This document shows, one piece after another, positions 24,205 through 37,046 of a DNA stretch of 64,000 nt. This DNA is from Anaeramoeba flamelloides (taxonomy: Eukaryota; Metamonada; Anaeramoebidae), in assembly GCA_027625915.1 (NCBI GenBank), contig JANTQA010000029.1, positions 8,370,001-8,434,000 of the forward strand, given 5' to 3'. Each line of letters starts with the position of its first letter. Within the stretch, counting starts at the first letter, position 1. A program made the position numbers and the translations under genes. The notes below the pieces were generated by a model. That model did no database searches and had not been told where the DNA came from. It was given only the letters and a program-made list of their open reading frames with translations.

Positions 24205-26650
24205 CTATTTCCTTTCATTATATCTAGAAATTTTGTCACGTCTTCTTTGTTCATAATTATTTTTATTATATTTTTGGTTGTTTAAATTTTGGTTTGAAAA
24301 TGAAAAGTTTGATCTTTTAAAGTGATGTCTTTTTCGATCATTTGGATATGGATAGTTTCTCCGTTGGTAATAAGGATCATCATTATTATTGTCAATAAGG
24401 TCATTTGATCTATTTTCATTATATCTTGAAGAATTATTATTTGGAATTCTTTTTGAAGTGCGAATTGTATTTTTTTCTTCATTGTTGCCAAAATGAGCTG
24501 AATAATCGGGATAATGGGAACTATTTGACCTTGTAAGTGAAACTGATGATGATTGTGGTGACAATTGCCGTTGCTGCCGCTGCTGCTGTTGTTGTGGTGA
24601 ACCTGATGAAGATCGTGTTCTCGTTAAAGTTGGTCTGTTTAATAAGTCTGAATTATTTGTAATTGAAAAATTATTAAAATCTTGAATATTTCTTTCATTT
24701 CGATTCTTTTTTTGGTTATTATTGAAAGAAAAAGAATTTTTTGATGTTGTGGATTTTAATGTTGGTGCTTGTACTATTGGTGGTGATAGGGATTTATTAT
24801 TATTAATTTTCTTAGTTTGATTTGAAGAATTGTTTCTTGGTAAATGATTATAGGAATTTGATAAAAAATTATTGTAATTCCGTAATTTTAATTGTTTTTC
24901 TATTTGATGCTGTTGCTGTTGCTGTTGTTGTTGTTTTGGGGAATAATTAAAACTATTTTTATTTTGAGAATTTTTCATATTGTTGATTAGTGATGGAGAT
25001 GGATGTGACGAAGAAGAATTAATATTAGAAGAGGAATTTATATTAGCATTAATAGTTTTTAAATTGTTTTGTATAATTGATGAATTTTTAAACGATGTTT
25101 TTGTTTTTGTTGGTATTGAAATATTGGTAGAAACAATAATTGGAGACATTGATCGTAAATGTTCTAATTTTGGTTTAATTTGCAAATCTTGACTGTTTTC
25201 TTTTATTTCTTTTTTTTTTTGTTGTTGTTGCTGCTGCTGTTGCTGCTGTTGTGACTCTTGTTGTGAATATTTTTGATTTAAGTTTAATTGTTGTTCTTTT
25301 ATTATTTGTTTTCTGTTGGGTTCGATTCTTTGTGGTTTAATTTGTGGCGTTTTCGAAGTAGCTCTTTTTTTACGGTATTCACTTAAAGAGAATTTTTTCT
25401 TATTTGTTTTTGGTGTTAAACAAGCCAATTTTTCTTGTTCTTCTTTGTCCATTAATTTTTTTTTTTCTAATTCTTCTAATCCTTTTTTCTCATTTTCTTG
25501 TTTTATTTTTTCGTCTTCTTTTAATTTGTGATAATTTTTAATCCAATTCTTTTTTAAATTATTAAATTTATTTTGATTTGTTTTTTTTTTTTGATCGAAA
25601 TAAGTTTTTTCAAGAGTCTCTTGAAATTGTTGTTTTTTTTCTTTTTGTTTTACAAAAAGTTGAATAATTTTGCCCCTTTCAATTTCAAATGAAGACGGTA
25701 TTAAAGGTTCAAATTTATTAAAGCCTTTATAAAAAAGATCATCATAAACACCTGTTCTATTCCAAAAAACTTTTTTCTTTTCTGTCTGGCTAGGAATAAA
25801 ATTTGGCTGCATTTGGTTTGTATTCTGATATTGCATATCTTCTAACTGCTGTTGTTGTAATTCTAAACTTGTGCTTTTAATATTATAATTTGATTGATTC
25901 GGTGGTAAATATATTGTAGAGTTAATGTATTGTGATTTATTAGCATGATAATTATCATTGCTTTGAGACAGTATTTGTTCTGGTTTTACTCCTAGGGAAT
26001 TACCTGAAGAGAAAAATTGCTTTTTATTGTCTGTTAATTGTGGTTCATCAAAAGTTTCCATTGACGGTGAAGTTTCAATTTCAACAAGATCTTGAACTGA
26101 ACCATTTTCTTCTTGTTGTAACAATTCGTCACTATTTGTAAGATCAGTAAAATTGGAACCATTTAATGGTAATTCTTTGTTTTGACTCTTTCGCTGTTGA
26201 TTAGTTAAAAGAGAGTTAGTTTTTTTAATAGTATAAATATTATTATTGTTATTTTTATTATTGTTGTTGTTAAAACTTTTTAATTGTACCTTTCTTGTTT
26301 TTTGTTTTTGCTTACGCTCGTCGATCATTGAAGAATGAATGATTGTAAACATTTTTCGATCGAGGACTATCTCATCATCTATTTGATCTAATTCCTGTTC
26401 TGTTCGTTTTTGTTGATTAGAAAACTTGACATTATTTGCCCTTTTCCTTTTTTGTTCATTCAAGTTTGGTAGATTGCCATTCGAATTCTGTTTATTGGAA
26501 AGGCTAAATTCATCTTCGCGATCTAACGAAGACAATTGTTGTGCATTTCTTTTACGAACCAGGAGTGTTGTAGTAGTTGAATCGTTTCCGTTTTCTAATA
26601 ATTGTAATTTTTGAAGTTGTTTTTCCTGTTTACTTTGGAGATTTTGCTGT

Positions 26651-26690
<40 letters not shown>

Positions 26691-27211
26691 TCTGCTGAAG
26701 TTTTGAATATAAAAGGGATGGCTTTGAAGAAAAAAGTTTGTTTGTCCTTAGGCCCAACAAATGTTTTAATCTCCTTTCTTCTTCTAATTTTTTTTGTTCT
26801 TCTTGTTTTTTTAAACAAAACCTACAAACAAAATATCGTTTTGGTGGCCTTTCAGGTAAACCTACGCATTCGTTATGTGAAAAATTCTTACACAATATAC
26901 ACTTCACAATTGCCCTTGAGGTTTCTTGGTTCTATTTAGTAGAAAATTTTATAATAAAAAAAAAAAAAATTTGGAAAGAATAAAATAAAAAAAACAAAGG
27001 TTTTGGTTAAATTTTCATTTGTTTGTTTCAATTCCAGAAAAGATAAGAAAAGGAGAATTGAAAGAGATTTTTAAGTTTTTATTTTTTTTGTTAGTTTGTC
27101 AAAAAGAAGAAAGAAACAAAAAAAAAATTTTATGTTTGAAATCAAAAAACAATTGTTTGTGTAAGGGTTCTGTTTTATTTTTTTATTCAACAAAGTTATT
27201 TTAATTTTTTT

Positions 27212-27246
<35 letters not shown>

Positions 27247-27629
27247 AGAAGAAGAAGGAATGGATTACTTACGTTGTTGTTACAAATACATCGTATTTTT
27301 AAGGGTCGACACTTTTCACAAAAATAGTGTTCAGGTGCAACTTTAATTCCGACACAAGTAGAATGTTGCCAAACCTTACAATTATCACACTGGATCATCA
27401 TTTCATAATTGTCATAATTGTAATTACATGTACACCGAATCACATTGTCTTCTTCATCGTAGTCTTCTTCTTCATATTCCTTTTCCTGTTTTTCTTCTAC
27501 GCTCTTGTTCTCGTTATTGTTCTCGTTCTCGTTATTATGCTCCTTTGTTCTTGGCCATCCAAACTGTTTTTCGAGAAGTAAAGTTTGGTATGTTGGCTGG
27601 TGAACGTTTTGCGGTGGTCTCAGAGCCAT
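24205..27629 (-). CDS. double PHD-finger protein with poly-Gln/Asn low-complexity tail
   Basis: Two exons (27629-27273 and 26931-24205, intron 341 nt, GT-AG, phase 0) give about 1027 residues, starting MALRPPQNVH and ending in TAG. An acidic EYEEEDYDEED stretch precedes two adjacent C4HC3 PHD fingers. PHD1 uses Cys66, 68, 81, 84, His89, Cys92, 104 and 107, with Trp87 in KVWQHSTC where H3K4me3 readers have a cage residue. PHD2 uses Cys114, 116, 130, 133, His138, Cys141, 155 and 158, and the intron falls inside it. A Lys/Glu-rich probable coiled coil and many Gln, Asn and Ser runs follow, with an Arg/Asn-rich C-terminus. It is probably a nuclear chromatin reader; no catalytic domain is visible. 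The fingers are secure, the histone ligand is inferred. Confidence 0.9.
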
Positions 27630-28129
27630 TAGTTTTTGATGTTAAAATTCTGTTATTGCTTTCTAAAAAAAAAAAAAAATTTAACTATTAATTAGGTTTG
27701 TGAATTACAAACTAAGTTCTAATTTAATTCTTTTGAAGTTTAAAATTAAACTCTAAGAAGTCAATTTTTTTTTTTTAATTCAAAAAAAAAATTCAAAAAA
27801 AAAAGAAATAACAAAAAGACAACAATTAAAAAAAATAAATTCTGTAATAAATTGTTTCAGAATTCAAATTAACTTCAAAAAGGTGGACTCAAAGAGCATA
27901 AAATGACTTTTGTTTTGAGTTGAGTTGATTTTTGAGTGTTTTTTAGATTTTGAGTAGAAATGCCGAAAAATAATTCATTCTTGGTTTGGTTGAGAGAATG
28001 GAAAATTCTTCTATTTCTTGGATTTTAAAAATCACAAGTCTGTGTGATTTTAACTTTAATAGAGACAGAGATCTTTTGGAATATAACTCTGAAAACTGAG
28101 TTTGTGTTACTTCGATTTTCTTTATTTGA
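27630..28129. other. 5' flank of the PHD gene
   Basis: Poly-A/T-rich spacer; no gene or defined motif is seen. Confidence 0.5.
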
Positions 28130-28904
28130 TTAAGGGATTAGCGCCTAGCAACACAGAAGTCTAGTATTAAGATCATTTGTTATTGTTTGTAAATAATATT
28201 TGTGCTAAATGGCCCAAACATCTTCTTTTAAATTCGATTTTGTAATAGAGTACTAAAAAGTTGATCCTCTCAATTAAAAATGATCCTTTCTTTAGTAGTA
28301 AAAAACATCAAGAATTTCAGAAAAAAATCTGCACTTTGATACAAATTTAAAGATTGAATCTTCAGTCTAAGTATTTCAAAGTTGAAAAATATCTTTTTTA
28401 AATTTGTCCACAAATTGTAGATTAGTTGCTAAAATATTCGATTTAGCTAAAAAATTAAATAGTGAACCAATAGATTATTTTAATAAATCATTTCCGATGT
28501 ATTGGAAATATATTTAAAATATATTGAAAACACAACTATATTTATAAAAAGTAACACTTAATCAGTTTTTGTTTGTTTATTTTGATGATTATTGAATTAA
28601 TCTTGTGTTTGAAACTGAAAAATTGAAAAAAATGTTCCTGATTTGGAGGTTCTCAATATTGGTTTTTTAAATACTAATATTTGGGTTTATTATCTTTAGA
28701 TTTGTAAATGGAATTAAAAAAATTTCATAAATGAAAATTTTTAAGTGTGATCATCAGTAAAAAGTTCTAATCACTTATTGTTTAATATATTTATAATAGA
28801 TATTTTACAACCAATTTGAACTATATAGAACTAATATCATTTATTTTTTTTATTACATCACACTCTAATTATAAATGAATCTCTGGGAATGTTAATCCTT
28901 TTAA
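28130..28904 (+). mobile_element. F6 MITE-like element copy 1
   Basis: The left end TTAAGGGATTAGCGCCTAG and right end (inverted TTTAAAAGGATTAACATTCC) match those of 39841-40600 in opposite orientation. Interior blocks such as GTGCTAAATGGC, AAAAATGATCCTT and ATTTAAAGATTGAATC align with that copy. No transposase is visible. Confidence 0.65.
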
Positions 28905-28971
28905 AGCGTGTTTTTTTTTTTTTTTTTTTGACATAAAGGCTCTAATATCTAAGATCCAATTTTCTTTAATA

Positions 28972-30062
28972 TAAAGGCATAGCCACTTCCCATGGATTTG
29001 TACGATACCCAACAAGTTGCTTACCACCAAAAACGGCATTGTTGAATTGTACTTCTTTTGGCTGAAAAACTTTAAAATAACAAAAAAAAATTCACAAGAT
29101 TTTAATTGGCTAAAAATGAAAATAAAAAAAACAGTTCAAAGGATTTCAATCGAAAAAATTCAAAAAAAAATTAAAGAATTCACAAGATTTCCATTTCAAT
29201 AATTCAAAAAAAAAAAGTATAAAAGGATTCTCAATGATAAAAATACAAAGTTTTTCAAAATTTAAAGATAATAGGATTCTCAATTCCAAAAATGAAAATT
29301 TTTGAAAAAAAATCACATAGGATTCATTGACAAAATTCAAATAACAAAAAAAACATTTTGAAGTATCCCAATAATAAAAAAATTCCAAAAGATTGTTAAT
29401 TAAAAAAAATTCAAATTAAAAAAAAAAAATAACTATAATCTCTATTCGAAAAAAATTCAAATAACAAAAAAAAAAAATTTCATTGGATATCTTTGTCCAA
29501 AAATTCAATTCACGAAGAAAAATAAGTTTAATAGAGTTGTCAATTTCAAAAAATCAAAATTTAAAAAAAAAAATTCAATCCATTCTTGTTTTATATTTCC
29601 AAATGCTTGAAATTTCTTCATTTTGAATCAAATTGTTTTATTTAAGTACAAAATTGATTTAATTCGATTTAATCTAATTTGTGGTTATTTTGTAATCCAC
29701 TAAATTTAACAAAGTAAGAATTTTGTCACATTCTGTAAAAAAAAATAACTCATTTGAGAATCGAAAAAAAATCAAAAAAAAAAACTCCGAGATCTCAAAA
29801 AGCGCCAAAGAACAATACTTACAATTAATAAAGTTTTTTTCAAAATTATAATTCTCAACCATTCAGAATGAAAATTGAGTGTCGCTCTTTGTCCCTTTTT
29901 TTCTAAATATACCCCCATTTTTCATTATTTATTTTTGGAGATCTTTCATATATTAACCTGTTGGCTTGTTTTTAATTGATATTAGTTACCAGATAAGAAT
30001 TACTAAAATTTTTTTTTCACATTTCTAAAAAATTATTTTTAACTTTAATGGCCTTGCCCTTA
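28972..30062 (+). mobile_element. F7 element with internal minisatellite, copy 1
   Basis: The left end TAAAGGCATAGCCACTTCCC and the right end (inverted TAAGGGCAAGGCCATTAAAG) are similar. Between 29060 and 29560 runs a degenerate tandem array with a unit near 45-60 bp built on AGGATTCTCAATT and ATTCAAATAACAAAAAA. The 3' portion, from about 29650, aligns closely with 59260-59667 and, in reverse, with 34940-35400. Confidence 0.7.
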
Positions 30063-30324
30063 ATTCAAAATTTTTAAAGCAGTGTAAGAATTTCAAAGAA
30101 AGCAAATCTTAACTTTTCAAAAGATTTGTTTTTTTTATTATTTTTTTTTGACTTTTCTTTTTGAACATAAACAAAAAATTTTGGATATTTTAATAGAACA
30201 GAACAACAATCAACAAATGATTTAACTTTACAAAATATGAATGGATCGAGTTTAATTAAAAGCGATTTTATAAAAAAAATTTCAAAAACCGAGTCTATTA
30301 TGTTTTGATATTCCCAATACTTAT

Positions 30325-30500
30325 TTAAGGACCGCGCTTATTTAAAAATTCATGAATACTATTTTTATGAGTAGCCACATATTTATTATCTTTAAACCAA
30401 TGCTGATCCAATAGATCTTGATAAAATTTGGGTATTTTTTCGAAATATTTGCCTTTGGAAAAAACCATTTTCGATTTCCCAAATGCAAAATTTACCTTAA
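30325..30500 (-). other. possible terminal exon, unknown function
   Basis: The minus strand reads KSKMVFSKGKYFEKIPKFYQ and DLLDQHWFKDNKYVATHKNS, then ends HEFLNKRGP and TAA. Composition is protein-like, with aromatic and charged residues. Upstream a TTTTTAAG acceptor-like site occurs at about 30503. The DN...THK...FL pattern faintly recalls Tc1-type transposases, but too little remains for a call. It directly abuts the F8 element at 30566. Confidence 0.3.
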
Positions 30501-30565
30501 AAAGGCACGAAAATAAAAATTCCATTACAACAGTTTCTATATAAATAATTTTCAACCACCATATA

Positions 30566-31161
30566 AACTATTTCCAAAAAAGTGCGAAAAATTTATATTA
30601 AAATATCTTTATTAAATCCAATTCTAATAAAAATATTTAAATATCCAAAATAGGTATTAAAATAATTTCTCGATTCTTAATAATAATCCAATTTGTTTTT
30701 TTTTTATGATTTACATAAATAAAGGTTATTAAAATTTCAAATCTTGATTTTATTTGATATTTTCGAGGGGTAGAAATTGGTGATTATTTTCTTCTTTTTG
30801 ATTGAAACAAATTATTTCCAAAGAGATGTTTGTCTTTATAAATTTACGAATATAATGAAAAATTTATAACTCTATTTTATTGTTTAAAAAAACATTTGCA
30901 ACAACTTTCCGTATTTCCAGTTTTTTATTGAAATTAGTAGTGTATTGTTTTGTCCAAAAAAAGTGATTTATTTTTTATATTTTTTAAAAATATTTTAATG
31001 AACATATTTTGAAATAAAAAATGTTTTACAGATTCAATCGTTGCTAATATTCCTCTGAATTTAATATTGATGGTTTATGAATAGAACTACACACTAATAA
31101 AAATGATTTTTAATGAAATGTAAAAAAAATGAATGTATTTTTTTTTTTTTTTGGAAATATC
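30566..31161 (+). mobile_element. F8 MITE-like element copy 2
   Basis: The left end CTATTTCCAAAAAAGTGCG and the inverted right end GATATTTCCAAAAAAAAA bound about 595 bp whose interior matches 41361-41942 and 37677-38254 (for example TATTTAAATATCCAAAAT and GTAGAAATTGGTG). Confidence 0.7.
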
Positions 31162-31654
31162 TTTTTTTACTTCAAGTATATGAATATAATGAAAAATAAT
31201 TTGGATATACCCTACCACAATACCAATTTAAAAATCTATTTTAAATTTCCTTTGTTTTGTTCAAAAATTTCAAAAAGTTTTTCGATCAATAAATCCTCTA
31301 AAATCCTAAAAATTGCAATATTTTGACTATCCTTGAATTGAAATTTCTCTCAAATCATTTTTATTGGTTAAAACAGAGTATTTCAACCCCCACAGAGCAT
31401 ACAATATGGATAGCCCTTAGGGTACTTATACCGATCTATAAATTTAATTTTTTTTCCCCCAATAAAAGCCGTTTTCAAACAGTGTGATAAATAATTTTTG
31501 AATGTAGTCCTTAAAATCGGCCAGTCAGAGGCTTATTAATTATTTTTTAAATTTTTTTTTTTTTTTTTTTGATAAGGGATAAATTTTTATGATGGTATTA
31601 CCTTGGTGCGAAAATTCTACCCTTTTTTTAGATTTATTGTAAAATTTGAGTTTT
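31162..31654. other. AT-rich spacer
   Basis: Nothing recognisable is seen except a slightly GC-richer patch around 31380-31440. Confidence 0.5.
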
Positions 31655-32160
31655 TGATCGCAAAATCAAAGATTTCCAGGGAGAAATTAAAAACAAAAAT
31701 ATGGAAATTATAATTGTATTTTCATTTTCTGTCATATATTTTCCCTTCTAAAAGAGATTTTTACGTCCATATAATAGTCCGTTATAAATCCTGAAATTTT
31801 ATAATAGACCAAAAATTTCTATTTTTATTTTCCAAAACAAATTTTACAAATTATCAACATTTTACAAAAAATTTTTAGATTTTTTGTGGATCTTCAATTC
31901 TAAACGCATAAAAATTAAAAGAAAAGACCATTTCAAAGAAATCCTTAAATTCTATCTTTGATCTTTGTTTTTAATTTTTGGATTTGCTTCCTAAAATAAC
32001 AAAATTTTTTTATAACAGTCACATAAGATTTTTTTTTTCTAAAAACAAATGATTTACCATATAATCAGATAATAAAGTGTCTTAATTTTTTTTTTTTTTT
32101 TTTTTTGTATTTAGCAGAGATAGGAAAATCAATTTCCATCCATATTAACTTTTGTGGTAA
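31655..32160 (+). repeat. diverged F11 relative
   Basis: The interior aligns with 9992-10510, for example CTGAAATTTTATAATAGACC against CTGTGAAATTTTATAATAAC, TGTGGATC, and AATTCTATCTTTGATCTTTG. The termini are too degraded to define. Confidence 0.5.
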
Positions 32161-32211
32161 GTTTGTAACAAAGTATTCTCTTTTCTCTTTCAAGTACCAA
32201 TTCTAATATAA

Positions 32212-32753
32212 ACCCCATTCCAATAATTAGGACACACCCAAAATCAAAAATAGGCAAAAAAAAACTCAAAATTTATAATATTTTTCCAAACCTAATATTA
32301 AACCACATTTAAGTAACCCAGTATTAATGTTTTTTTAAGTAATAATTTTCATCCAAATAAAAGAAAAACTATAAAACTCAAAAATAAAAATTGGTGTATC
32401 CAAAATAATGAAACGAGCTGAAACAAAAAATATATATTGGTAAATTTGTTGAAATTTCACCAACAATTATTGATCGATCAAATGATTAGATACTATCGAC
32501 CAATTATATGTGATTTTCCTATTAAATAAACTCAACACGAACCTTCTATCAACCATCTGAAAAAAATTTTCCACCGATCTAACGAAATAGATTACGTAAA
32601 TGTTAAAAAAGGAAATGAAAAACAAAACAAAAAAAGACAAAAAATGAATTTCATATTTTTGTAAAATCAAAATTATTTCCAAATTGAATTTAAAGTGTAG
32701 TATTGTTATTCTTTCAACTGTTTAAACTGTGTCCAAAATTTTGGAATTTGGTT
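32212..32753 (+). mobile_element. F2 mariner-like MITE copy 1
   Basis: The 542 bp element is bounded by TA on both sides. The left end is AACCCCATTCCAATAATTAGG and the inverted right end is AACCAAATTCCAAAATTTTG, followed by GACACA. It contains a conserved TTGATCGATCAAATGAT-type palindromic block and GTGTATCCAAAATAATGAAA. No transposase frame is present. Confidence 0.88.
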
Positions 32754-32838
32754 TAATTTAGATTCCATATAAGGCAATATGTGTCGACACAATTGCGTGC
32801 ACAATAAATAAATTCTAATATAATTTATTACATACCTT

Positions 32839-32969
32839 AAAAATGAAAATGTGATGTAGCACAGCCCGATGTGAATGTAAAACTTAAATCGGTTAAAAAT
32901 TACTTTCTGTTTATCTTTTTTCAATTCTTCAATATTTTTCCTTAATTTAGAATTGCCAGTTTTAAACAT
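32839..32969 (-). CDS. possible first exon, small membrane protein
   Basis: ATG 32969 opens MFKTGNSKLRKNIEELKKDK followed by QKVIFNRFKFYIHIG and a hydrophobic segment (LCYITFSFLRY). Base composition is richer in G+C than the flanks. A plausible donor GTATGT follows TTTTTAAG at about 32838. If spliced, the intron would span the F2 element at 32212-32753. Without splicing the frame reads on into the F2 end and stops at 32706. A basic, helical N-terminus before a membrane segment recalls small ER proteins such as TMEM208, but that is only a resemblance. Confidence 0.3.
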
Positions 32970-34934
32970 GACATCAATATAAATAATACAAAGTCCTACC
33001 GATAAAAAAAGAAATCACCGATTTCAATTTTTGACTTTGAAATTTATTGATATCAAATTCTAATTTAAAGGAATTTAATTTTAACTCAAAATTTCAAAAA
33101 TATTCGAGCTAAATTAATGAGAAAGTTTTCTTTTTTAATTTATTTTGTGCAGATCTTTTTATTATTTCTTTGGGATGTGATGAGATATATTTATTATGTA
33201 ATTTATTTTATTTTTTTTTTTTCGTTTTTAATGAGAAAAGAATGGTTGTCTAAAATTAAGAAAGTTGGTTCAATTTACTTTTTTAAAAAATTTTAATTGT
33301 GAAAACCTTACTGAAAAAGGGATTTTTTTTAGTGTAACAGGATATTGAAAACTTGAAATCAAAATATAATTCATTACACTATTTATTAAAAGAAAGCGAA
33401 ACCAAAGTAAATCAAGAGTGGAAATTTTAAAAATTTCAAAATTTTTTGAAACATTTTTTTTTTGATTAAATTATTGGTTTTATTAAATTGGGTTTTGGAT
33501 CTAGAAATTGTGTATATTCGAATAATAGAAATTAATCCAAGAATAAACTTATAAAATAGATTCCCAAAAGAAGGCGTTTTTAAACAACTCTTTTCTTTTA
33601 GAAGACCAAATACGAAAGATCACTTTTTCAAATACACTTGTTAAAATCAAGAATGATAAAAACAAATTCCAACCAAAGTCTACGCTAGAAAAATTGTTTA
33701 TTCTTTATCTTCTTAATTTGGATTAGAATAAACAAGCAAGTTATAACCTTGAATTTCTCGTCACTACTTCTAATTTATTATTTTTTATTTTAAACATTTT
33801 TTAACAAATTGGTTTTCAAAATTCTTTTTTTTTAAATATTTTTATCAAACAAAAGTAAAAGAAAGAATAACTTTTTCAAAAATTAAAGTAAAAGAATTGA
33901 ATTATCGAAATCAAAAAAAAAACAATCACAAAATTCAACTCAAAGAAAAAGGAAATCTAGATGAAATTATTAAAAGTAACATTCATAATTATTTTATTTT
34001 TTCAAATTTTATGATAAATAAATTGTTTGAAAACCAAACCAAATAAACTAAAATTTCATAACAAAGTTCCCAATTTTTTTTTACTTTTTGATTATTTTTT
34101 TTCTACTTTTTTTTTCGATGAAAAAAAAATATTTCTACTGTATAGAACCGCTTATTAAAATAGTAATTTTTTTATTATAATAAATAACTTCACTTTATAA
34201 AAATATTTATTTTCAAAATTTGATTTTTAATGTGCAAATAATTTTGAAATATAGTTCACATCCAATAAATCTATATTTCTGAAGAAGAATTCAAAAGATC
34301 TTATTTTTTTTTAATCCTTACCTGAATTAGAAAAATTAAATGAAAATAGGAATCAAAATTTATTTTAGAAAATTCTTTTGAAAAAGAAGGTAATTTGTTA
34401 ATCAAAAATTTTTCAAATAAAAGTTTTCCCATGAAGAATTCAGAATTCAAAATCAAAAAAAGTAAAGAAGAAATAATTGTATCAAATATTACAAATAAAT
34501 GATTTTTGTTTATTTTTTCTTGATTAATTTTTTAATTATTTTTTGATTTCCATTTTTTGGTTGGTCTGGGAATTTATTACACTAGGATATATCCCATTCC
34601 CCGATTTATTAAACAATTCATTTATTTAGTTAAAGAAATGATTTTAATGATTCAATTTCGAATAAACTGGAGACACCCAAAATTGGTAAAATGTACCTAC
34701 CCTTTTAAATGGTAATTTTTTTTTTTTATCTATTCTTGCTTTTTATTATTATTATTATTAAACAATAGTTGTACAGTAACATTCTGAATTTTAAAAAAAA
34801 GTGGAATCGAATCTATAGTAAACACAAAATAAGGACTTCTTAAATTAACACAACCAACTAAAACTTAATTTGTTTCTTTGTATAAAGATACTAAGGAAAA
34901 AAAAATAATTAAATTGAAAAATTTTTCACTAGAT
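32970..34934. other. AT-rich spacer
   Basis: The only item noted is a segment at 34170-34270 shared with 4590-4680 inside the F3 right arm (TTTTCAAAATTTGATTTTTA). No gene is recognised. Confidence 0.5.
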
Positions 34935-36256
34935 TAAATTTGATGGCCAAGTAATTACAGTGAAAAATAATTTTCTGAAATGAAAAAAAAAATTTAATGT
35001 AATTTTTATGAGTACCAATAATAAGGAAAAACTAATAATCGTGTGAGAATATAAGATCAATTTCCAAAAATCAACAAGTTAAAATGAGGACATTTTTTGA
35101 AAAAAACAGTCAAAGAGTGACAAAATCCAAATTCTCAATTTGAATGGTTGTGAAATATAATTTTGAAAACAACTGTGTTTGTTTCGAAGTATCGTTCTTT
35201 GGCGCTATTTGAAGAGATCTTGAAGATTTTTTTCATTTTTTTTCATTTTTTTTCAAATGGGTTATTTTTATCCCAAGAATGCTACAAAACCCTTACTTGG
35301 CCAAATTTAGAGGGTTAAAATCTAACTACAAATTGGATTAAATCAAATTAAATTTGCAGTGTACTTTTAAAGAAAACAATTTGTTTCAAATTGAGGAAAT
35401 TTAACACATTTGGAAATTTTAAAAAAAGAAAAGATTTTTTTTTTGAATTTCTGATTTTTTTGAGTAGAGAATTTCTTTTAAACTTTATTTGATTTATTTT
35501 TTGAAATTGAGAATCTGCTTTTTAAACTTTTTTTATGAATTGAATTTTTGATTTGGAAATCTTGTGAATTTGGAATTGTTTTTTTTTAAAAAATTGCATT
35601 TTATTAGAAATTGAGATCTTGAGATTCTTTTTTTTGTTTTTTGACATTAAAGATCTGATTTTTTTTTTGTTAATTTGGATTTTTTGTTTTTGGGGATTCT
35701 TTTAAAGAGATTTTTTTTTGGTAATTGGATTATGATATTGAGAATTCTGACATTTTTTTTTTGTTTTTGGCCAAAGATGTTTAATTTTTTTTGTTATTTT
35801 CGTTTTTGGTAGTTAAGTTCCTTTAAAATTTTTTTTTTTGAATTGAATTATTGATTTGGAAATTTTTTGAATTTGGAATTGTTTTTTTTTCAAAAATTTT
35901 CATTTTTAGGAATTGAGATCTTGAGATTCTTTTTTTTGTTTTTGGTATTAAAGATCTGTGACTTTTTTTTTGTTATTTTAATTTTTTTGTAATTGAGTTC
36001 CTTTAAACTTTTTTTTTTGAATTATTGAAATGGAAATCTTGTGAATTCTTTAATTTTTTTTTTTGAATTTTTGTGATTGAAATCCTTTGAACTTTTTTTT
36101 TTATTTTCATTTTTAGCCAATTAAAATCCAATGTAAGTTTTTTTTTTGTTATTTGAATTTTGTCAACCAAAAGAAGAACAATTAAGGTATACCATTTTTA
36201 GTGTCAGCACACACCTTGGCTATGCAACAAATCCACGACAAATGACTCGACCCTTA
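34935..36256 (-). mobile_element. F7 element with internal minisatellite, copy 2
   Basis: In reverse orientation this starts TTAAGGGTCGAGTCATTTG at 36256 and ends near 34935 (GATGGCCAAGTAATT). Between 35410 and 36180 it carries the longest degenerate array of the family, with repeated GAATTGAG, GATCTTGAGATTC and TTTTTTTTGTTATTT blocks. It is about 430 bp longer than the 58778 copy, mostly through the array. Confidence 0.68.
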
Positions 36257-37046
36257 AAAAAAAAAGATTTATAAAATTCAAAAATCAATACAACCTCATG
36301 AGTCATCTAAAAATGATTTTTCTTTTGATGTCAAAAAGGAAGTGGTCAAATTTAAGTATGGTTTTACAATTCACTAAACAAATATTATTATTTTTGAAAG
36401 AAATGGGATTTTTTGTTTTTTTTTTTCAGGTTTTTGATTGAAATTGAAATTTTTTTATAATGCTTGATGTAAGGAAAACAATTTTGTTGAACAGATAGGG
36501 AGTTTTTTTTAATCTCTTTAAAAGCTTTTAAAAGATGAATTTCTCCTCACTGCCTTTAGTTAGCTTTATAGTAAAACGAAAAAGTGTTCTAGTGTATTTG
36601 AAAAATGAATAAAAAAAAAATAAAGGTAATTCAAAACACAATTAAAAAAAGAAAAAAAAACAAAACAAAAAAACTTGATAAACCAGTTTGATAAAGAAAT
36701 TCCAATCCTAAAAACACCACAATAACTCCTTTCAAATTTTTATTAATTGGGTTATAGACAAAGAGGAAAAATTGATTTGTTTTTTTTTTTTAAATCCAGA
36801 CAATAAAGTATCATTTGTTTTTTTAAGATCGTCAAAAGATGAAATTATTTTATTTGGGAATTAATGAGTTGGGCTGTTTTTTAAATGAAACACTTGATCC
36901 TTTCAATTTTTTATTTGATTTGTTTGAAAAGATTTGAAATTTCCTAACAAGAGTTTTAATTGGGAAGTGTCAGGAAGATAAGAATTTATAATCTTCCATG
37001 AGAAGATTTCTTGAATTTTGTAGTTTAAAGATAAAAAACTTTGATT

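Noticed and set aside
25300-25340. GGGTTCGATTC, resembling a tRNA B box
   Set aside because: It lies within the PHD coding exon and has no A box or acceptor-stem pairing around it.
35100-36200. Regularly spaced repeats resembling a CRISPR array
   Set aside because: Units are degenerate, A/T homopolymer-based, lack unique spacers, and lie inside a TIR element of a eukaryote; this is the F7 minisatellite.
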